Below, in pieces: positions 8,408 through 11,800 of a stretch of DNA of 11,800 bases. Each line of letters starts with the position of its first letter. Within the stretch, counting starts at the first letter, position 1. Origin of the DNA: Bordetella parapertussis. GTDB taxonomy: Bacteria > Pseudomonadota > Gammaproteobacteria > Burkholderiales > Burkholderiaceae. The notes beneath the pieces are model-generated. The model was not told the origin of the DNA and ran no database searches. It saw only the letters and a list, made by a program, of their open reading frames with translations. The stretch spans positions 1 to 11,800 of the forward strand of contig CAMDLJ010000046.1 in the NCBI GenBank assembly GCA_945901665.1, read 5' to 3'. The position numbers and the translations under genes were made by a program.

Positions 8408-9960
8408 GCGGCACCCTCCCACACCACGCCTGCGTCCTCGGCCAAGGCCTGCACCGCTTGGGCAAAGGCTTCGCCGCGCTGCACGTAGTGGTCAAACATG
8501 TCAAAGCTGGCGCATGCGGGGGACAGCAGCACCGCATCGCCCGCCTGGGCTTGTTCGGCCGCGCGTTGCACCGCTTGCGCCATGGAAGTGGCATCGACCA
8601 ACGGCACGCCACAGCCTTGCAGCGCTTGGCGCAACAAGGGTGCGTCGCGACCGATGAGCACGACCGCACGGGTGTGGCGCGCCACCACAGGGGCCAGGGG
8701 TGAAAAGTCTTGGCCTTTGCCCTCGCCGCCGGCGATCAACACCAAGCGCCGATCCTGGCCCAGGCCTTGCAAGGCGGCCACAGTGGCGCCCACATTGGTG
8801 CCTTTGCTGTCGTTGATGTATTCGACGTCATGCACCACGGCTGCGGTGCTGGCGCGGTGGGGCTCGCCACGGTATTCGCGCAGAGCGTAAAGCATGGGCC
8901 CCAATGCGGCCTGGGTGTGGCTGGCCAAAGCCAAGGCCGCCAAGGCATTGAGCGCATTGTGTTGGCCATGGATGCGCAAGGCTTCGGCCGGCATCAGCCG
9001 CTGCATGAAGGGCGCATCGTCGTCATAGCCTTCGTGCTCGGGGTCAGCGGCACGGGCCTTTTTGCGCCCACCCTCGCGCTCCATCAAGCGCACCAACCAC
9101 TGCATGCCGTTGACGTTTTCCAGGCCCCAGTCGCCAGCCACGCGGGGCGAATCGCTGCCAAAAGTAGCGACTTCGCGCTCAATGGTTTTTTTCTTTTTGG
9201 CCACATCGCTGACCGGCTGCAAAGCCATCACCCGCGCATCGCTGCGGTTGAGCACCAGCAAACCCGTGCTGCCCACAATGCGCGCTTTGGCCGCGCAGTA
9301 GGCATCCATGTCGCCGTGCCAATCCAAGTGGTCTTCGCTCAGGTTGAGCACGGTTGAGGCCGTTGGCTCAAAGCCCTCCACCCCGTCGAGTTGAAAGCTC
9401 GACAGCTCCAGCACCCACACCGCGGGCAATCCGGGCCCTGAGGCGCGCTCGCGCCAGGTGTCAAGCATATTGGGGCCAATGTTGCCGGCCATGGCCACGT
9501 CTTTGCCTGCGGCTTTGAGCAAGCGGGTGGTCAAGGCAGTGACCGTGGTTTTGCCATTGGTGCCGGTGATCGCCAGCACCTGCGCAGCGTACCCGGTCTG
9601 GTCTTGGGCCTCGCGCAAAGCGTGGACAAACAGGCTCAACTCGGTGCCCACCCACAAGCCCGCTTCAATCGCCGCGCGCCAAACCGGCGCCACTTCGGCG
9701 GGGGACAGGCCCGGGCTTTTGAACACTGCGCGGATGCCATGGGTTGACAGCTCGGCCGGATCAAATTCACCCGCGATGAACTGCGCTTGCGGCGCATGGG
9801 TGCGCAAATCGGCCAAGCCCGGGGGTTCGCTGCGCGTATCCATCACCCACACCCGCGCACCCAACTGGCTGCACCAGCGCGCCATGGCCAAGCCCGACTG
9901 GCCCAGGCCCAGCACCAGCACGGCTTGGTCTTGCAAGGAGGAGGCGTGCTCGGTGTTCAT
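8404..9960 (-). CDS. murD: UDP-MurNAc-L-Ala--D-glutamate ligase MurD
   Basis: MurD is the cytoplasmic ATP-dependent ligase that adds D-glutamate to UDP-MurNAc-L-Ala. The product is 518 residues, against about 438 in E. coli. Motifs are [12 protein letters not shown] (18-29), P-loop GTNGKTTV (133-140), ELSSFQL (185-191), [11 protein letters not shown] (206-216), a likely carbamylated Lys225 in YCAAKARI, and [12 protein letters not shown] (331-342). The C-domain has RGEPHR (364-369), [17 protein letters not shown] (381-397) and [13 protein letters not shown] (480-492). Part of the extra length is a charged stretch at about 252-325, between the central-domain beta strands and the HGQHN motif. 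It includes KKKK (255-258), a basic patch GRKKARA and an acidic patch. I believe such insertions are common in related Burkholderiales. The start at 9960 overlaps the mraY stop as ATGA. No good Shine-Dalgarno sequence precedes it, so translational coupling is likely. Confidence 0.97.
   Translation of the reverse strand: MNTEHASSLQDQAVLVLGLGQSGLAMARWCSQLGARVWVMDTRSEPPGLADLRTHAPQAQFIAGEFDPAELSTHGIRAVFKSPGLSPAEVAPVWRAAIEAGLWVGTELSLFVHALREAQDQTGYAAQVLAITGTNGKTTVTALTTRLLKAAGKDVAMAGNIGPNMLDTWRERASGPGLPAVWVLELSSFQLDGVEGFEPTASTVLNLSEDHLDWHGDMDAYCAAKARIVGSTGLLVLNRSDARVMALQPVSDVAKKKKTIEREVATFGSDSPRVAGDWGLENVNGMQWLVRLMEREGGRKKARAADPEHEGYDDDAPFMQRLMPAEALRIHGQHNALNALAALALASHTQAALGPMLYALREYRGEPHRASTAAVVHDVEYINDSKGTNVGATVAALQGLGQDRRLVLIAGGEGKGQDFSPLAPVVARHTRAVVLIGRDAPLLRQALQGCGVPLVDATSMAQAVQRAAEQAQAGDAVLLSPACASFDMFDHYVQRGEAFAQAVQALAEDAGVVWEGAA
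8415..8419 (-). promoter_or_regulatory. Ribosome binding site of ftsW
   Basis: GGAGG on the minus strand, within GGGAGGG, lies 7 nt before the ATG at 8407. It favours this start over the in-frame ATG at 8422, which lies upstream of the motif. Confidence 0.8.
9186..9198 (-). other. A-rich run in murD, near-slippery site
   Basis: The minus strand reads A5-G-A7, in frame AAA AAG AAA AAA, encoding the four lysines 255-258 of MurD. The hexamer AAA AAG is the core of known bacterial -1 frameshift sites, but the base before it is C, not A, so the full heptamer is absent. A -1 slip at AAG would add Glu-Lys-Asn-His and then stop. Whether any slippage occurs is unknown, and the ligase needs the full-length frame. 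Confidence 0.3.
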
Positions 9961-11135
9961 CGCAGCTTCAAGGTGGACAAGCCGATCAGGCACAACAGCA
10001 TGGTGATGATCCAAAAGCGCACCACCACTTGGGTTTCTTTCCAGCCGGATTTTTCAAAGTGATGGTGCAGCGGGGCCATCTTCAGGATGCGTCGGCCCTC
10101 ACCGTATTTGCGCTTGGTGTATTTGAAGTAACTGACCTGGGCCATGACCGACAAGGCTTCGACCACAAAAATACCGCCCATGATGGCCAACACGATTTCT
10201 TGGCGCACGATGACTGCGATGGTGCCCAAGGCCGCACCCAAGGCCAGCGCGCCCACATCACCCATGAACACCTGTGCGGGGTGGGTGTTGAACCACAGGA
10301 AGGCCAGGCCTGCCCCGGCCATGGCGGCACAAAAAATCATCAACTCGCCGGACCCAGGGATGTAGGGAAAGAGCAGGTATTTGGAATACACCGAACTGCC
10401 CGTGACATAGGCAAACACCCCCAAAGCTGAGCCGACCATCACCACCGGCATGATGGCCAGACCATCCAGACCATCGGTGAGGTTGACCGCATTGCTGGCG
10501 CCCACAATCACCAAGTAGGTCAACAACACGAAACCAAACACGCCCAGGGGGTAGCTGACTTCTTTGAAGAAGGGCAACAACAAGTCGGCCTTGGGCGGCA
10601 GATCCACATCAAAGCCTGAGCGCACCCACTGGTAGAACAACTCCAACACCCGCAGGTTGCTGACCTCGGAGATGCTGAACACCAAGTACAGCGCTGCCAG
10701 CAAACCAATCAAAGATTGCCACAGGTATTTCTCGCGCGAGCGCATGCCCTCAGGGTCTTTGCGCACCACCTTGCGCCAATCGTCCACCCAACCAATCGCG
10801 CCAAAACCCAGGGTGACCAACAACACGATCCAGACAAACCGGTTGGACAGATCAAACCACAGCAAGGTCGAAACCGAGATGCAAATCAAGATCAACACAC
10901 CACCCATGGTGGGGGTGCCCGACTTGCTCAGGTGCGCCTCCACGCCATAACCACGAATGGGTTGGCCAATTTTGAGTTCGGCGAGTTTGCGAATCACCCA
11001 GGGGCCTGCGATCAAGCCCATCAGCAAGGCGGTGAGTGCCGCCATCACGGCGCGGAATGTGATGTACTGAAACACCCGGAAGTATCCCAACTCGGGTGAC
11101 AAAGTTTGCAGCCACTGGGCTAAACTCAAGAGCAT
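9957..11135 (-). CDS. mraY: Phospho-MurNAc-pentapeptide transferase MraY
   Basis: MraY is a polytopic inner-membrane enzyme that transfers phospho-MurNAc-pentapeptide to undecaprenyl phosphate, giving lipid I. The product is 392 residues (E. coli 360). The extra length is mainly a loop at about 160-195, as I recall for other Burkholderiales. Motifs are KSGTPTMGG (71-79), the Asp pair in WVDDW (117-120 region), [10 protein letters not shown] (218-227), FMGDVGA (290-296) with Asp293, and the histidine motif PLHHHFE (355-361). About ten hydrophobic segments are visible. The start overlaps the 3' end of murF by 10 bp and has a perfect AGGAGG 4 nt upstream. Its stop overlaps the murD start as ATGA. 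Confidence 0.98.
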   Translation of the reverse strand: MLLSLAQWLQTLSPELGYFRVFQYITFRAVMAALTALLMGLIAGPWVIRKLAELKIGQPIRGYGVEAHLSKSGTPTMGGVLILICISVSTLLWFDLSNRFVWIVLLVTLGFGAIGWVDDWRKVVRKDPEGMRSREKYLWQSLIGLLAALYLVFSISEVSNLRVLELFYQWVRSGFDVDLPPKADLLLPFFKEVSYPLGVFGFVLLTYLVIVGASNAVNLTDGLDGLAIMPVVMVGSALGVFAYVTGSSVYSKYLLFPYIPGSGELMIFCAAMAGAGLAFLWFNTHPAQVFMGDVGALALGAALGTIAVIVRQEIVLAIMGGIFVVEALSVMAQVSYFKYTKRKYGEGRRILKMAPLHHHFEKSGWKETQVVVRFWIITMLLCLIGLSTLKLR

Positions 11136-11800
11136 GCGGCCTCCTGGGCTGAGCTTTGCTCAAGCATGGCATGGACCACGCGCTCCATGCGCATGAAGCG
11201 CGATCCTTTGACCAGCACGCTGCCGCCCTGTGCGGCCTGCGCCAGCACCGCTGCTTGCAATGCGGCCATGTCGCCAAAGTGGGTGGCTGCGGCATGCGCG
11301 CTGGCGCTGGCTTGGGCCAAATCGCCCAAGGTGAACAAACGCTCAATGCCTTTGGCTTGTGCGTGCTGGCCCACCTCGGTATGAAAGGCTGCGCCATTCA
11401 CGCCCACCTCGCCCATGTCTCCCAGCACCAACAAACGTGGCCCGGGCAAATCGGCCAACACATCGATGGCCGCCAACACCGAATCGGGGTTGGCGTTGTA
11501 GCTGTCGTCAATCAGGGTGCAGGCCTGCCGATGCAAGGCGTGGGTGCGTGAGCGCCCAGCCACGGGCCTGAACTCACGCAAGCCCTGGACCACGGCGGCC
11601 ATGGGCGCCCCAGCGGCCAAGGTGCTGGCCGCAGCGGCCATGGCATTGCGCAGGTTGTGCCGCCCAGCGATGTGCAACTCGGTGCGCAGCAGGCCGTGTG
11701 GCGTGTGCAACTGAATTTCCCAATGGTCAACCAGCCAGCGGCTGTGCTGAGGCCACACCTCGGCGCTGGCATCCCAGCCAAAGCACCAACTGCGGCGCTC
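11126..11800 (-). CDS. murF: UDP-MurNAc-tripeptide--D-Ala-D-Ala ligase MurF, C-terminal part
   Basis: MurF is the cytoplasmic ligase that adds D-Ala-D-Ala, the product of Ddl, to the UDP-MurNAc-tripeptide. Only the last 224 residues are in the window; the frame runs open to the edge and the first half is cut off. A codon boundary falls exactly at 11800. Visible motifs, in window residue numbers, are [11 protein letters not shown] (46-56), the C-domain GRSRTH (82-87) and [20 protein letters not shown] (96-115). [11 protein letters not shown] and, near the end, [12 protein letters not shown] follow. These last match MurF rather than MurE or MurC. The 3' end overlaps mraY by 10 bp and contains the mraY ribosome binding site. 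murE and earlier dcw genes would be expected further upstream, outside this window. Confidence 0.96.
   Translation of the reverse strand, partial: ERRSWCFGWDASAEVWPQHSRWLVDHWEIQLHTPHGLLRTELHIAGRHNLRNAMAAAASTLAAGAPMAAVVQGLREFRPVAGRSRTHALHRQACTLIDDSYNANPDSVLAAIDVLADLPGPRLLVLGDMGEVGVNGAAFHTEVGQHAQAKGIERLFTLGDLAQASASAHAAATHFGDMAALQAAVLAQAAQGGSVLVKGSRFMRMERVVHAMLEQSSAQEAACS
11140..11145 (-). promoter_or_regulatory. Ribosome binding site of mraY
   Basis: A perfect AGGAGG on the minus strand lies 4 nt before the mraY ATG, within the last codons of murF. It fixes the mraY start at 11135 and the 10-bp overlap. Confidence 0.85.

Overview
The window is the distal part of a classical division and cell wall (dcw) cluster, with every gene on the minus strand. 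In transcription order, from high to low coordinates, it reads murF (3' part only), mraY, murD, ftsW, murG, murC, ddl, ftsQ, ftsA, ftsZ. The gene order, the GC-rich sequence and several protein details point to a betaproteobacterium of order Burkholderiales, most likely family Comamonadaceae. The details are the FtsZ tail ending in DYEIPAFLRKQAD, an MraY of about 392 residues, and a long MurD with a charged insertion. The family-level assignment is inference from remembered sequences, not a search.

Layout: 11800-2871 is gapless. murF overlaps mraY by 10 bp. Every following junction down to ddl/ftsQ is the same 4-bp ATGA stop/start overlap, six in a row. After ftsQ there is a 14-bp gap, then ftsA, then a 164-bp gap (1463-1626) with an A/T-rich patch and a good ribosome binding site, then ftsZ. 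A strong intrinsic terminator with a UUCG loop (191-217) closes the operon just behind ftsZ. The last 190 bp (1-190) hold no gene I can support, but contain two copies of a 37-bp direct repeat 125 bp apart and a 14-bp palindrome.

Function: MurD, MurF and MurC are Mur ligases that build the UDP-MurNAc-pentapeptide, and Ddl supplies its D-Ala-D-Ala. MraY and MurG make lipid I and lipid II, and FtsW polymerises lipid II at the septum. FtsQ, FtsA and FtsZ form the divisome core: FtsZ is the GTP-driven ring, FtsA its membrane anchor, and FtsQ a periplasmic-facing scaffold. All ten reading frames look intact and carry their catalytic motifs; murF is simply cut by the window edge.

I found no undescribed system here. 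The points worth a second look are the repeats downstream of ftsZ, the unbroken chain of ATGA overlaps, the A-rich run and charged insertion in murD, and the ftsA-ftsZ spacer.
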